A program made the translations under genes and the position numbers. Positions 22,158 through 34,700 of a DNA stretch of 64,000 bases are shown here, in pieces (positions within the stretch are counted from its first letter, which is position 1; every line of letters begins with the position of its first letter). The notes beneath the pieces are model-generated. The model made no database searches. It had not been told where the DNA came from and saw only the letters and a program-made list of their open reading frames with translations. Source of the DNA: Aulostomus chinensis (lineage: Eukaryota > Chordata > Actinopteri > Syngnathiformes > Aulostomidae); contig JBBMOA010000012.1 of the NCBI GenBank assembly GCA_037954235.1, positions 10,576,144 to 10,640,143 of the forward strand, given 5' to 3'.

Positions 22158-24211
22158 TTTAGCTAGAAAGCATGTCGAATAGATAGAAAGACCTGTCACT
22201 GAAAGAAATAGTGTTGAAAGTAATCTTTTATTAGCTATATTTAGAGATCCTACCATTCAGACCTCCGCCTAAATGCACATGTATGTCGTAATAACACTTG
22301 CATAGAAGAGAGATGTGATTGATTTATCTTAAATCTTCAAAATGGCTGGTCGACTTAGTCAAGATAATCTAAGGTAAAGCAGACATGGTAGTGAACATGA
22401 TCTGTTTCACGATGTATGGAAAATGCCTACTGGGAATCGTGTCATTATTGTTCCAACATGGTTTTGGAAACATTAGTTAACAATGTGTGTGTTTGTGGCT
22501 AAGTCAAGCGAAATAAACATTAAAGTTCAAATTAATACTAGTTTGCCTCTTTGTTTAGAATGAGGTCACCTTAACTGTGTGGGAACCATCTTATATGATC
22601 CATGGGTATTATCCTAATGACAGCCTTGACTGTTGCACAGAATGGCCTCGCTGCCTCCATCGCTCACCCTCCTCTCACCTTCACTCATCCATCTGCACAC
22701 AATCCAGTGTTGTTTTGTTCATCGGCCTTGCAGGTCAAACATTTGGAGGGAAACACAAAGAGAAATGTTGAAGAACCAGTCAGCTGTGTTCCTATTGAAC
22801 TGTGGTATGTTGGCAGGAGTAACGTTGTCTTAAGTTTGAATCTCCAAACTGTTTGAGACCTCCAAGCTGAGCAGAGCGAAATCTGGGCTCTGGACTAAAT
22901 ATAATGGGGAATTATGAAGGTAGGCTCTGGTGAAAATCACTGTTTCACTTTCCTTTAATGTGCCTTAAATAGGTTTTGCTTTCCTTTTGTTGTTTTTTCA
23001 GCAGTTCTATTTCCTACGCAGCTACTTGAGACTTCTGAGAAATGTTGGTTTTGTTAGATTTTAAACATTTCAGGCACTTAGGGGTGAGAGGCATCATTTG
23101 AACCATAATAGAAAACAACGCCAAGCATGATGAGCGCTTATGGCGATTTAAAGATGTTCATAATGACGGACAATGCCACTCTCCCACATCAGCATTCTAC
23201 ACAACATTTTTTGTCTTTCCTGAGAAAGGAGGGTGAGAGGATTTTATCCACCCTGACCAGGTTGGCAGCTTCTGCTGGTTTGAAAGTTTGCAATAAGTCC
23301 TCTCTGTGTTTTTCAGTTCAGTTCAGTGTTTGTACAAAGGGCAGAGAGGAGGAGTTCTGTCAAATTGAAACAGTTTTTTTCTGTTTCCTTTTGCTGTACT
23401 TTCTGGGAGTAAAAAGGCCATGTCACTGATTCAAAAGCTGCACTGGAGGTGGAAGGGAGTTGCCTGCAATACTGTGAATGAGAAAGAAAGGAATTCGGGA
23501 AACTGATGACAGGATACAAGGAATAGCCTGCATGGACCAACATATTTATTAGTAGTAGAAACCTCCTCTGTCATTTAACACCAGAGCTGGCACATGATTC
23601 AGCTCAGTTCAGACACCTTGAAATGCTCAGGCTGCCTCAGTGACAGACTCCCAGAATACTGCAGGGTTACATATCGCCCAAATATCTGGGGGACCTCCAA
23701 CATGTTTAAACCAACCCCCCCCCCCCCGCCCCTCCCTCCTTCCTTCACTCCTTACTTATGCCTTGCCAAAAACTTTTATGCTCCCACAGTAAACAACCCA
23801 ACCAGCTCACACTAACTGGCTGTCAGTGGGAGCTAAATGATCTCCTTACTGAGCGGCCCTGTGTTAGTGTAGATGTTTCAATTTGGCGAGCGCATTTACA
23901 TGACATTGTATGACCTTCTAACCCCTTAAAAAGATTTCTCTCTGCAAAAAATGGACTCACTTAAGAAAGCTTTTGTATGTTTGCTCTCCTAGTCAACCAC
24001 AATATACTGCTTTGGTTGATGAAAACACTTTATTAACACTCCGTGAAGCTGTAGCAGCAAGTGTACATTCGTAATGCATGATGATTTTAGCAGCTAATAT
24101 TGCAATGGATGTGAAGAGGATGATGTATCACCACAGAATGCAGCATCACTGATGTATGGATCAGTAGGGTAAATCATGTCGGCTCCCTTTGTATATCACA
24201 ACTTCAAATTC

Positions 24212-24253
24212 GTAGTATAGTTGTCAGTTTGTAGTATAGTTGTCAGTTTGTAG
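24212..24253. repeat. two exact 19-base tandem copies
   Basis: The 19-base unit GTAGTATAGTTGTCAGTTT is present twice in tandem, followed by GTAG of a third. It is a recent small duplication. Confidence 0.9.
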
Positions 24254-24906
24254 CCTTGCTGTAGTCACACAGCTTCAGGTTTATTGGACCCTTTGCTTTT
24301 GTCTGCCGTTGTGAGACCACTACTGCGGCCTCTAGCTGTTCTGGCTGGCTCAACAGGCTCCCTTGAATATGGATCCACCTTAAGCAGTGTTACCATGACA
24401 CTCTCCCTGTCAACAGATATAATGAGACCATGACTATTTGCTCATTTTAATCCTGGACAAGAGGATGGAGGTAGAGAAGGAGACAGGCAAAATATAGCTT
24501 AACTGTCCTGCTCTGCTCGTTTTCTGCAAGCCCTCCAGCATGTCAAATACACAATCAGTATTTGCTGTTTGTGTTGTGTATTTTTCATGCATTCCATACT
24601 GTATTACATACACAATAATTATTTAACTCGTGTGTTGCCTCAAGGCCATATGGCATTGATTTGCACAGTCACAGACTTGAAACATTGACAGTCTTTGGGC
24701 CATATGGCATGTGTGGGTGTATGTTTGTGTTATGCTGGTCGAGGCGTGTGCCGATTCCTCCGTATCATTTGCTCATGTGAATCAGGAAAGGGGGTTTGTG
24801 TCATGTATTTGTCAGTGGGGTTTGTTCTCAAGGTATTTTTCAGCAGAGCTCTTGTGGTGACCAGGTCATGGTTGTGTGTTTGTGTGCGTGTGTGTGCGCA
24901 GGAGGA

Positions 24907-25035
24907 ATGCCAGTTCCTGAGCAAACCCCAGTAACGGAGGAGGGGCTTCTGCTTACCATCCGCAACAGTTCAACTGGCCGCAGCATGGAGGCTGACAACA
25001 CCGCCAACAACATCCTGGCCTCTGTTAAAGAACAG
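24907..25035 (+). CDS. pkp4: pkp4 coding exon 1 (initiator exon, residues 1-43)
   Basis: The exon starts at 24902, after an acceptor ending gcgcag. Five bases later ATG opens 43 codons ending at the donor CAG|GTAGGG. The peptide begins MPVPEQTPVTEEG and ends NNILASVKEQ, which lines up with the N-terminus of vertebrate plakophilin-4 (p0071); ILASVKEQ is shared by the delta-catenin family. The ATG has G at -3. Plakophilin-4 is an armadillo-repeat protein of cell-cell junctions that binds cadherin tails and also has roles in cytokinesis and Rho signalling. Only its head region is encoded in this window. The acceptor is unusual in having a TG-rich rather than pyrimidine-rich tract (24869-24899). 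Confidence 0.97.
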
Positions 25036-26559
25036 GTAGGGTGTCTCCTCTCTTGATGCTGCACTGACACCTCGGGATTATTGGTACACCTAGGGACGTA
25101 CGATAGGGAACAATGCTGACAATGGCCAGTAGCCGATATCTTCTAGTGTCAATATTATCTACATAAAAACATGTTTATATGACCTGCACATTTTTGTGCA
25201 TACTGGACAACACATGTAAACATGGCATGTTTGAAAAAAATAACGTTTTCTTCATCTCCAAAATGTCTGGAAAACCCCATAAATCATATATTTATAGTTA
25301 TTTCCTCATTTTTGATGATAAGCAAAAAAGAGGGAGCTTGAGTAAAACCGATCCAACCAATACAGATCTGTTATTAAAAATGACCAATATCTGCCAATTA
25401 CAGATGTCAAAGCAAACTGTAAAAAAACCCAAATATTTTTTAATCCTATCGATATTTTAGTTGGTGTGTATCAACTTCACACACATGCTCATTAGCTCCA
25501 TTCTTTAATAACTGTTGAATAGATCCCTGTTTAAACAAACAAATGAATAAATAAACAAATATCTAATCCTATTTCTGCTCAAAACACCTGTAGTTGTTCT
25601 TGAGAATAATTTCAAATACTATAAATCTTGGATTATCTGTCTTTATATCTTACGCTGCTATATGATGTTTTTTTCAGTATTAAAAAAAGAGCGACAATGA
25701 CGCACAAACCTGACCGTGCTTTGAACCGAATCCTGGGTTTTGTGAACCGTTCCACCTCTACTGATGTCCTGATATTATTGCGTGTCCCTAGTTACATATT
25801 CCATGTTAAGACCCTGTTAAAGCTTTAATGGACATGTAGACACAGTGGCTATGTTATCCGATGGTGATTCAAATATCGCTTGTTGTACTAATTACACATT
25901 TACGAGGCAAATTGTGTGGGTGTATTTTCCTGAGTCATTCATATAGCTGTCACTGTATTCCATTGACCTCTGTGCCACAGAGCGTGAAGTAGAAAGTTTC
26001 TCTGTATACGAGATTACATTTATATTACGATTAAAAAAAAAAAATGCTCGGAGTGGAATTTGTTTATTTAATTGGCTTGTGCAATTTGAAACAGGAAAAA
26101 AAGAAAAGCGTAATAAGAATGACGAGTTTGTTTATTGCCCGCTGTCATGGTCTGGCTCATATCAGCGTGCAATCACAACGATCATCTCTAGCAGGGTTTG
26201 TGAGGGACTTGCCCTCTGAGTCACTCATCTATGCGTGTTTCTCTCTGATCTTTCCACGCCTCATTCCTGCTAGGCTTGTGCACACACACAGGTCGTTGCT
26301 CCGTCTTTCTTTAGACAGTTTCTCTATTCTGCTCTAAGTAAACCCAGCTGATTAGGTTTTGCCTATTACACATTTTTCACTTCTTTTTTTTTTTTCTCCC
26401 TTGACTGAGAGTTGACTGGTAATTTAAAACAAACCGAATGCCTTCTCTGGTATTTATTAACAAATGGCACACTGTAGTCCAATTAAGGCTTCCAGAAGGA
26501 AAGTAGGTATTGTTTACTTTAGTAAGGAAGGAAGGAAGGAGGGAGCACCTGTCGATGTC

Positions 26560-26967
26560 ACTTCCTTCCCCGGAGTATTCCTCAGCAGCCTGTCCGGTTA
26601 GAGCAGATATCAGTGCAGGCGAGCAGGAAGAGCGAGTAGTCCGCCTGAGCTTTTGTTTTTAGAGTGACTGGCTTGAGAGACTTACCTCTGAGGGGATTCC
26701 TGTGAAAGTGTCGAGACTGTTAAACACAAAGGGCGACGATCATTTTGCTGTGTATGTGAGTGTGAGAGAGAGTGAAACGATGGAGGAAATCAGAGACTAT
26801 GGTAGTACGTTGTTTTTTTTCCCCTCTCTGCTTTGGCGCGAGGTCTTCCTGTGATTGTTGAGAGGCAGAACCTTCGAGGGATCCTGCTGTCCATGTAAGC
26901 ATGCGAGTCTGCTGGGCTGTAGCTGTGGTTGCGGTTAGGGCTGGGGTTTAGGATGACTGAATGTTTG
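26560..26967 (+). other. candidate alternative first exon of pkp4 (would begin MTECL)
   Basis: A locally CpG-richer block ends in ATG ACT GAA TGT TTG directly before GTAAGT, a full-consensus donor at 26967/26968. The ATG at 26953 has A at -3. Splicing to the next coding exon at 42285 would be in frame and give MTECL followed by ELQFERL. No TATA box is seen and the 5' edge given here is arbitrary. Earlier ATGs, such as 26779, would compete. It is a prediction without RNA support. Confidence 0.25.
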
Positions 26968-28269
26968 GTAAGTGTTTACTCACCCAATGCTTGACTGTCT
27001 TTTCTTGTCCCCCCTTTTTTTCTCTCTGCTTATTGGCTGGCTTTCTTCCCTATAGTATTTATTCTCCCTTGTCCTTAATTTGTCCCTCTCTCCATCCGCC
27101 AAACTTCTGTTTGTCACACTGCTGTAGCTGCAGACTTTCCCCAGATGCCCAAACAAGGGCAGATTCACCAACATATTACAATTGCATTCTTCTTGTGTGT
27201 TCATTTGCTCAGATTTATGCCCCCTTTCTTTCCTACGTCCTAAAAAGCCTCTCCTTTCTGCCTCTAATTTCTGTTTAGCTGAAGCTCCTTGTTATCTGCT
27301 CTTTAAATGTTAATGTTTTTCTTGCTTTACTTTTAACATGTGTGCACTATTTTCAAGCATAACTCAGTCACAAAAATCATTTGTAATGCCAAAACAATTT
27401 TACAAATTCTTCCTATTCATGATTTATCATCGTATTGAAGTTTAATTTAAGCGAGTCTGGCGTCTGGTGGATTATCTGAGACCTGGTTTCATGTTAAGTG
27501 TAATTGAAGCAGACAGTGGGAGGCTGTGGCTCACATCCAGGCAGCTTGTGTGGATTCAGCAATCGTGATGCTCTTGTGTCTTTTCAGTTGATTTGATTGT
27601 TTTTGTTGATATTGTATTTCCTTAAATGTTGTTTACTTGATTCTTGATCAGGAAATATCAACATCAGATGGGTATCATTTAGAGTAACACCTTTAGAAGC
27701 CCACCACGTGCTGTTCAGTAATTATTCTATTCTGCATTCCCTCTTTAAGTCAGTTTATAAGCATAAATGTTGGCTACATCTGTTGATTCTAAACAGAATC
27801 TGGCTAAAAACACATAATCAGCCTCTTTTTTCCAACTGTGCTGTCCTTCCATCTGAAAATGATAAGCCTATTGCCTCCTGTAGGTGATTCTGTCTGCAAG
27901 TATTAATAATTTAATGGCATCTGACATGGACCTCAGATACTGCCTCACAGGTGCCGCCTCAGACACTGACACAGGATCGGTATGTCGCAAGCGTAAATGT
28001 GACTGCGTATTCTTCTCAAGTTCTTACAAAATGTCATCAGTCATAGAAAAGCAGGATGTTGACATGGATGGGTTACAAACAGTATTAAATTACAATTCAC
28101 TATTATGACATAACAGGAGTAATTTTCAAAGAGTGCCATGTTTTGAACGTGTTTCCCAGAAGAACTTTAATGGGATTGATCACAGCAGATGAATTCAGTT
28201 AATTGGATAGTCTATATGTAGGATAACTGAGCTGATTATGCCGTGTTAACAACTATGAGGGATCTTTTG

Positions 28270-28835
28270 TGTGCTGTGTTGTCGTCAACTGGACTGTTTC
28301 AGTTTCCTTAACGACGCTTTGCCTCTCATCCAAGAGGCTTCTTCAGTTCTAAGTCACTGGCGGGGAGTTGCAGGTTGCAGGCACCTGGTTAGATTGTACT
28401 CAGGCAGATTTCTCTTGAAGGGTCACCTACATATCTGTACATTGGTGCAATGACAGAGTGGTTCTGTCAAGGCAAATCTGCAATCTGGTTTAGGTAAACA
28501 TTGCGCAGTCTTAAAATATAAACTGTGAAGGTGGGTATGCATTAATGATAAGAGCACATTAGAGGCCTGTTAATGCAGATGGCTAGAGTGCATGTCTCTC
28601 AAATGCAGATCCACTGCAGGTCCGTCCTTTATGTCCTGGGGCAGCAAGAGTACCAGGCTGTGCAGCAGTAGATGAGGATGCCCTCTGTAGTGCAGTGGTA
28701 GAAGTTTATCATTTGTTTTGATGGTAGTTGTTTGGGCTTCTGAGTATTCAGGGGGTTCTGCTGGCCAGGTCCTTAAATACAAACTCTCCCAGGAACCTCG
28801 AAGCAGGCAACCCTGCACATAGTACAACAAATGTT
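28270..28835. mobile_element. retroelement-derived fragments
   Basis: The segment tctcatccaagaggcttctt (within 28325-28350) and the one reading gatgccctctgtagtgcagt (near 28677) are words I recognise from high-copy fish repeats, which I associate with non-LTR or Penelope-type retroelements. No intact reading frame remains; the minus-strand frame at 28570-28830 lies across it. Family assignment is uncertain. Confidence 0.4.
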
Positions 28836-31689
28836 CAGCTGCTCCATTTATTATTGATCGCAGCCGCCATTACTGCACTTGTTACGTGTCATGGCCAGGC
28901 CGAGTTTATTTTGGGTGTTAGATGGTTCTTTAGTGTGGTCCAAGTCCCATTTGTGTTCACACAGCAAAAGAATGTGAACCCCTGTGGCTCAGACCACCTA
29001 AGAATGTGAAGTGATCAGATTGCAGTGCATCCACACCTGTTCTCAGAGCTGTCCACTTGTGATCGCATCATCCAAGACACACGTTATTACCAGGTCTGCC
29101 CTCTAGAGGTTGGAATTGTATTAATCCCGAATATACTTCCACAGCACAACAATATATTTGGTTAATAATTCGTGTCCGTTTTCTATACAAACTTAGGCTA
29201 CATTTGTACAAAAAATGCTCTCTTCTTTTGTAACGAGCTAGTAAACTAAAAATTGCTGCAAAAATAAAATAGTTGACTTTTGTTCAGTGTAGATTACATG
29301 TGTTGTCCTTCCATATCAGAAATTTAAGGCATTTTTAATTGTTCCAAATGGCAGCACTTGACAGCAAGTCATCCATCATAGAATGACTCTAATGACCAGA
29401 ACTCCTGGAGCTTAAGATACTGCTGCATCCTTCCTTTTAGATTTTGCAAGCTCATCCTTGTATCCATGGTTGCATACTGAAGTGATGGCCACATTCAATC
29501 AAGTGGCTTTTAACTACCTGGCCATCTGCAGTTTACAACAGTTTAATGAGTAAAACGTTTGACTGGGTTTTGTCTGAGCTAACCTGCATGTTTTACATGC
29601 ACATAAAAAGCACCATATCATTGCCTATTAGCCAACCTCTCTAGAGGATATATGTTTACAATGTCAAAAGCTTTTCACAGTTTCCTCTCTGTTTGTTGAA
29701 ATACAGATCACAGCTATTTGCATCAGCTGAAACCAGCAAATGCCATGGATTTGCGAGGTAACCGGCTTTAAAATTTGATCCGTTGTTGGATTGTAACAAA
29801 GTTGCTGTCCCTAGGTATGTTCCCATAGAAACTATAAGATATAGGTTTTTCAACATGTTGGTAAAACAAAATGCAAATTTGTGCTTTTTTATCATCTGAC
29901 AGAATTATTTAACTACTGGTGATAAAGTTCCTATAGGTTGCATCATCAAAAAGCCAATAATGAAAGCAGATAAGAAACAAGGACAACCACGCCTTCCTCA
30001 GTAGCAGGGCAACATAATGTTAATGGTTTTATGTCTAATCTCAATATCTTTTTCCTGCATTTGTTGCACGTTTTACACTGTCGGAAGCAAATAATCTATG
30101 GATGTTTGGTCATGGAAAACCTGTAAAAATCTAAACCCAGAAAGATTTGGTCTTCCTCCTTAAGTACTGACATAGTAGATTTTGCTGAACCATTAATCTA
30201 AATTTTTGCAAAATATATTGCAATAGGGTCTCGTGCAATATTTGCTAAAGGCAAACTGTGTCATTGTAATAATGTATTGTGTACTGAAGGGAGATCCCTT
30301 CCTGCAAATATTTTTATAAAGACTTAAGAACTCATTTTTTGTACGTCTCCCCACAAAAATCATATTATTGTCATTTCAAAGTGCCACTTTTCATATTGTA
30401 AATCATATCACAATTTCAGTATCTATCGGAATAGCCCAGAACCCCAAAAGCAGCATCTCGCCTCAAAGTCCTTGTGGTTAAAACCTTTATTTACTGCGTA
30501 GGTTGATCACAACAGGTCTTTATTGGAGGACGACTTCTATTTGAGGGTGGCCTTTCGTTCTAATTCCCTCTGTCTGATGAGTACTCTCACCAGAGAATGG
30601 TGTTTGAGCGGAACATTGAGAAAGGCCAAGACCAGAGCATGAGGAAAGCAATAAGGAGTGGCAAAACTCTTTGTACTTTGAATTCTCTCACTTACTCTCT
30701 TCTGTGTTCCGCCTTTTTTTTTATGGCTGTAATTTGAGCTATCCTTTATTTGTTTATTTGTTTGTCAAACATTGTATGTGATTAACTATCGGCTATTATT
30801 TGTGGCGATACAGTAGGAGGATTTGTTCAGATAGAGAAAATACACTATTATTTTAATGGTCAGGCAGATCAGTCACGTCAATTTATTTATGCATTTATTT
30901 TTTGTTATTTTTTATTCTCTGCGAGGGGTAACATCAGACTTGAGTTGTATCTGAGAGCCTTGACAAGATGTAAGTTTGTTTATGCGAGGAAATGTGGCCT
31001 TAATCATGTCTGGCTTCCGCAGGAAGTGAAAAGCAATCGCTTTTCTGCGTGAAAACAGGTGGCTGATTTCCATTACCAACAATATTGTAAAGCAACTGCT
31101 GATTTTTATGGCTGCTATTTCTTTTAGCAATTTTCCACATTTTTTACTGAGTGCATGTTCGTTGGTATTTTTTATTATATGGGATTTGAATTATGTGTGA
31201 ATACACCGAGCCTCGCTCAGTTTGCGTAACTTTTTATATGGGGATGCACTGTGTTCACAGTTTCGCAAGTATCCGTCATGGACAAGATGAAGAAGGTGAT
31301 GTAGTTCCTTATCCTTTCTGTATTGTGGAGAGATTTTTCCTTCAACGTAACTGTAACAGCAGTCATAACTGTATGCAGTTTAAAGAGCTGATCATTTGCA
31401 CATCATATTAACGTAGTATGACGGCGGTTGCTTTCCCTTGGAAACGCTTTGTTTTGGTGTGCTCCTGCTCCCCCTTCATTATCAGGCTTTGCCCTCAGAG
31501 TAATGCTGTTATTAACTGTGCCTGGACATGTATAAATGCACCACAGACAGTGGCAAAAATGGCCCTGCTAGGCACACCGCACTGTGGTGTTTGAACACAC
31601 TGCCTCCCAAAAAACACCACAGTGGAATTTTCCCACTTTGTTGAGTCCGTTACACATGAAAAATCATTCTGCCTCCTGCTTCGCCCCGG

Positions 31690-31704
31690 CACACATGCAC
31701 ACAT

Positions 31705-31776
<72 letters not shown>
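31690..31776. repeat. (CA)n microsatellite, about 87 bases
   Basis: A CA tract interrupted twice by atg near its start, then pure for about 70 bases. It generates spurious His/Thr and Cys/Val frames on both strands. Confidence 0.97.
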
Positions 31777-31778
<2 letters not shown>

Positions 31779-34700
31779 TTAGACTCCAGTGTTCTTTGCA
31801 AAGCTCATGAGCTGACCTTGCTTTGAGTGCCACAACTCCAGCACCCTCTCAAAAGCTTGATGAGCAGACTGAAATATTACCCACATTCTATACCCATGCA
31901 AGCCTCTCTTGTTTTAATGAAGCCCAAGTCATTGTTCTCGAAGTGACCCAGCGCAAGGAGTTAATAGTTTAGGTCACGGCAAAGCTTCAAGGCAGAGTTT
32001 TTGCCACTATACATTTCCATGCCTTGAGAGGATGATTTCTCTCTGTAGGCGATATTGTCTGTTCCACATCCATTGGTGAAATAAGGACTCTAATTACAAT
32101 CGACTGGTGATTTTCTCCACTCCTCTGGGTCTTATCTCCCTTCCTCTCCCTAGTGCTGCCTTGCTGTGACACAGGCAAGGAGAAATCCAGACGCATAAGC
32201 ATTCTGGCCTCGATTATGGTCATAAAAATGGAAGGCTGGCTCTAAGCAATTACCCCACGGGGGAGCAGAACAAGAATGTGAGGGAAAGAGTGCGACAGAT
32301 TCAGGGGGAAGGGACACAGGTGAAGGAGAGTGCTCAGATATACAATGGAAAGACAAAACACTCAGATGTGGGGGGCGGCACGGAGGGTGGTGGATGATGG
32401 AAAAAGGACAAAAGAGTGAGTGGGAGCATGATGGAGAGAGGCAGCGTCGGAACGGCTGTCACCTGTGAATGGCTCCCCAAATGTGCTGTGGCAGGGCGCT
32501 GTCAATGCAGAGGAATGCAGAAAAAAAAGGGGAAGAGGAAGAGGAGATAATCTGCTTCCTAACGTGTCATGATGTCGAAGGAGTGGTGTGTCTAGCCTGG
32601 CACAACGCTGTCATTTTTTTAACCCGGCCCTGGGAGATCGCTCCCCACATAACCTGTTAATACTCATCACCATCACTGTCATCATCATCATTATCACTAT
32701 AATCATCACCACAGTCAACAGAATGCACAGAGCACCTGGTCAGGAGGGAGCGGGAGAGGGAATCTCTGTAACTGTATCATCCACTGCACACACATCTCTT
32801 GCATGCGTCCTCCATCCTTTCAAAATCTCTGTGCTTTCTAATATTCAGAAGTGGTCTCTTGTCTGGAACTTGTTACTTTATGGAGCAACTTTTCATTTCA
32901 ATGGTCAACCACAATCTGCGATCAAAGATGTGGGAGTGTTAACAGCGTAAGCTCATTCTCTGTCATCGATCAATTGCACAAAACAGTGGTAAGGGATCTT
33001 TTTAGTTAAGTATGAGAAGTGTAAAATGTTGTAGGTCCAGTATGATACTGGATGAATGACAAATTGGGCTAAATAATGGGAAACACTGCCTAGATTGCTT
33101 ACTACCCATTTAGGCTCGCAGTAATTTTCTTGTTGTCTGACACAATGCTGAACATACAATTCCATGCTGTCAATGCTGGGATAATTGCACTGCTGCGCCG
33201 TTTTGGCTTCTGTTCTGGTCGAGGAGGTACAAACTGGTACTATGCCTGGGTCGTATTAACAGTATCGCATAAAAGCCTTTGTTGGGGTTCAGCAGCTCGT
33301 GGGTGGAAAAAACAACAGCAGATCATAGCAAAAAATGATGTGGTGATGAAGACCAGATAAAAAGATGATGCTGTTGGTTCAAACATAAATATGTAGAGAC
33401 CTGGCTTAACTGTCTGCACTACACACTTGGAAGCAAGGTTTTATATAGATGATAACCCCTCCACGTAACTTTAACATTTAAAAACAGCCCATTTTTCTGG
33501 TTCTACTTGAATTGGTAATGGTGCGAGAATTGTGCTTTTAAAAGTGCAATTATGTGCAGCACACTGTGAATGCTAATGAGGCAGAAATGCAAAAAGGCAT
33601 TTGGTTATTTTAGGTGGGTGGTGGCAGGGTAGGACCCATCAGCCTTTGCACTTAGCCCACTGCCAACATGCCCCTTTGGGTGCATTGACCAAACCAAATT
33701 CAACGTAATTTGGACGAAAAAAATGCCTGGACTACACACTCCCCTGCATGCAATCTACCCTCTGTTCCCTTGTCAATGGCAGTCTTTTCTCTTGTGTGGC
33801 AAGCACTAACTGATGCACTTGCCAATACAGATGACAGCTCCAACAGTAGATTCCACCACACAAATGACAATTCCTTTTATGGCATTTTAATTAGCAAGCC
33901 AAATCAACTTGATTTATATGTTCAGATGTATGGAATATGACGTTCTGGGTGGTCTCACTGATTTGTGTCAGCAGCACGTATGTCCTGACATGTCAACAGC
34001 ATAATTTGTTCTGATGAAATTGGACGTGCATGGTTATATTTAGAGATTTTAATCAAGCATAGCAGCAATGTTTCCATGGTTTTGTTTTAATTCAAAGGTT
34101 GTAGAGATTCAGAACTGCATGTGAATTCACGCTAGAGTTTTTACCTGCCCGTCGATGGGTGTTCACAAGAGCAGTAATACAACTAAAGGCTTTGACGGTG
34201 CTATCATCTTGACCCAATCCCTGCCCCCCTTTTTGAATCTGTTTCTAATCAAGTATCTTGAGAGATCTTATGATTTTTTTCCTAACACACAACACTGCAT
34301 GTTTGAGGCTCTTGAGCCTGTTCAAGTTGGAAATATTGCGGCGTTCTAACAGGACAGAATGCAGTGACAGAGTTCCACCAATGAGTTGGCAGTGCAGGGA
34401 TTTACAGTGCCCAAATGATGTCGGTATAAAGAAAACTGTTTACATGTCACACCTCTGTTGTTGAAAATGTGAATGCCAAAAAGCTAGATACATTTGCATG
34501 CTGATGAGGTATTACACTGGTATTGTTTGCTTCTGTGTAATTGTAGGGTCATTTTTCTGGCAATATTGTAGAACATCTGTGCAAACTACAGACCAATCCC
34601 CAATCTTTCAGTTGTCAGACATGTTTCAGTCCAGATTTCGGGGCTAACCATAGTGAAGATATCTCTTGTTAGAGGCATAGTCGTGAAGTTGTTTACTCTG

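Larger units (their letters stand above)
9305..24901 (+). other. pkp4: pkp4 intron 1
   Basis: About 15.6 kb separate the leader region from the ATG exon. I found no further exon in it. It contains CA/GT and AT microsatellites, a 17-base C run (18103-18119), a GTTT pentamer near 19080, two copies of a dispersed retroposon, one half of a dispersed repeat pair, a MITE-like element near 21.9 kb and a strong short inverted repeat near 17.0 kb, listed separately. Open frames of 60-100 codons here show no family resemblance. Confidence 0.7.

Noticed and set aside
31495..31833. Minus-strand frame of 112 codons with a Cys/Val repeat
   Set aside because: The repeat is the translated CA microsatellite.
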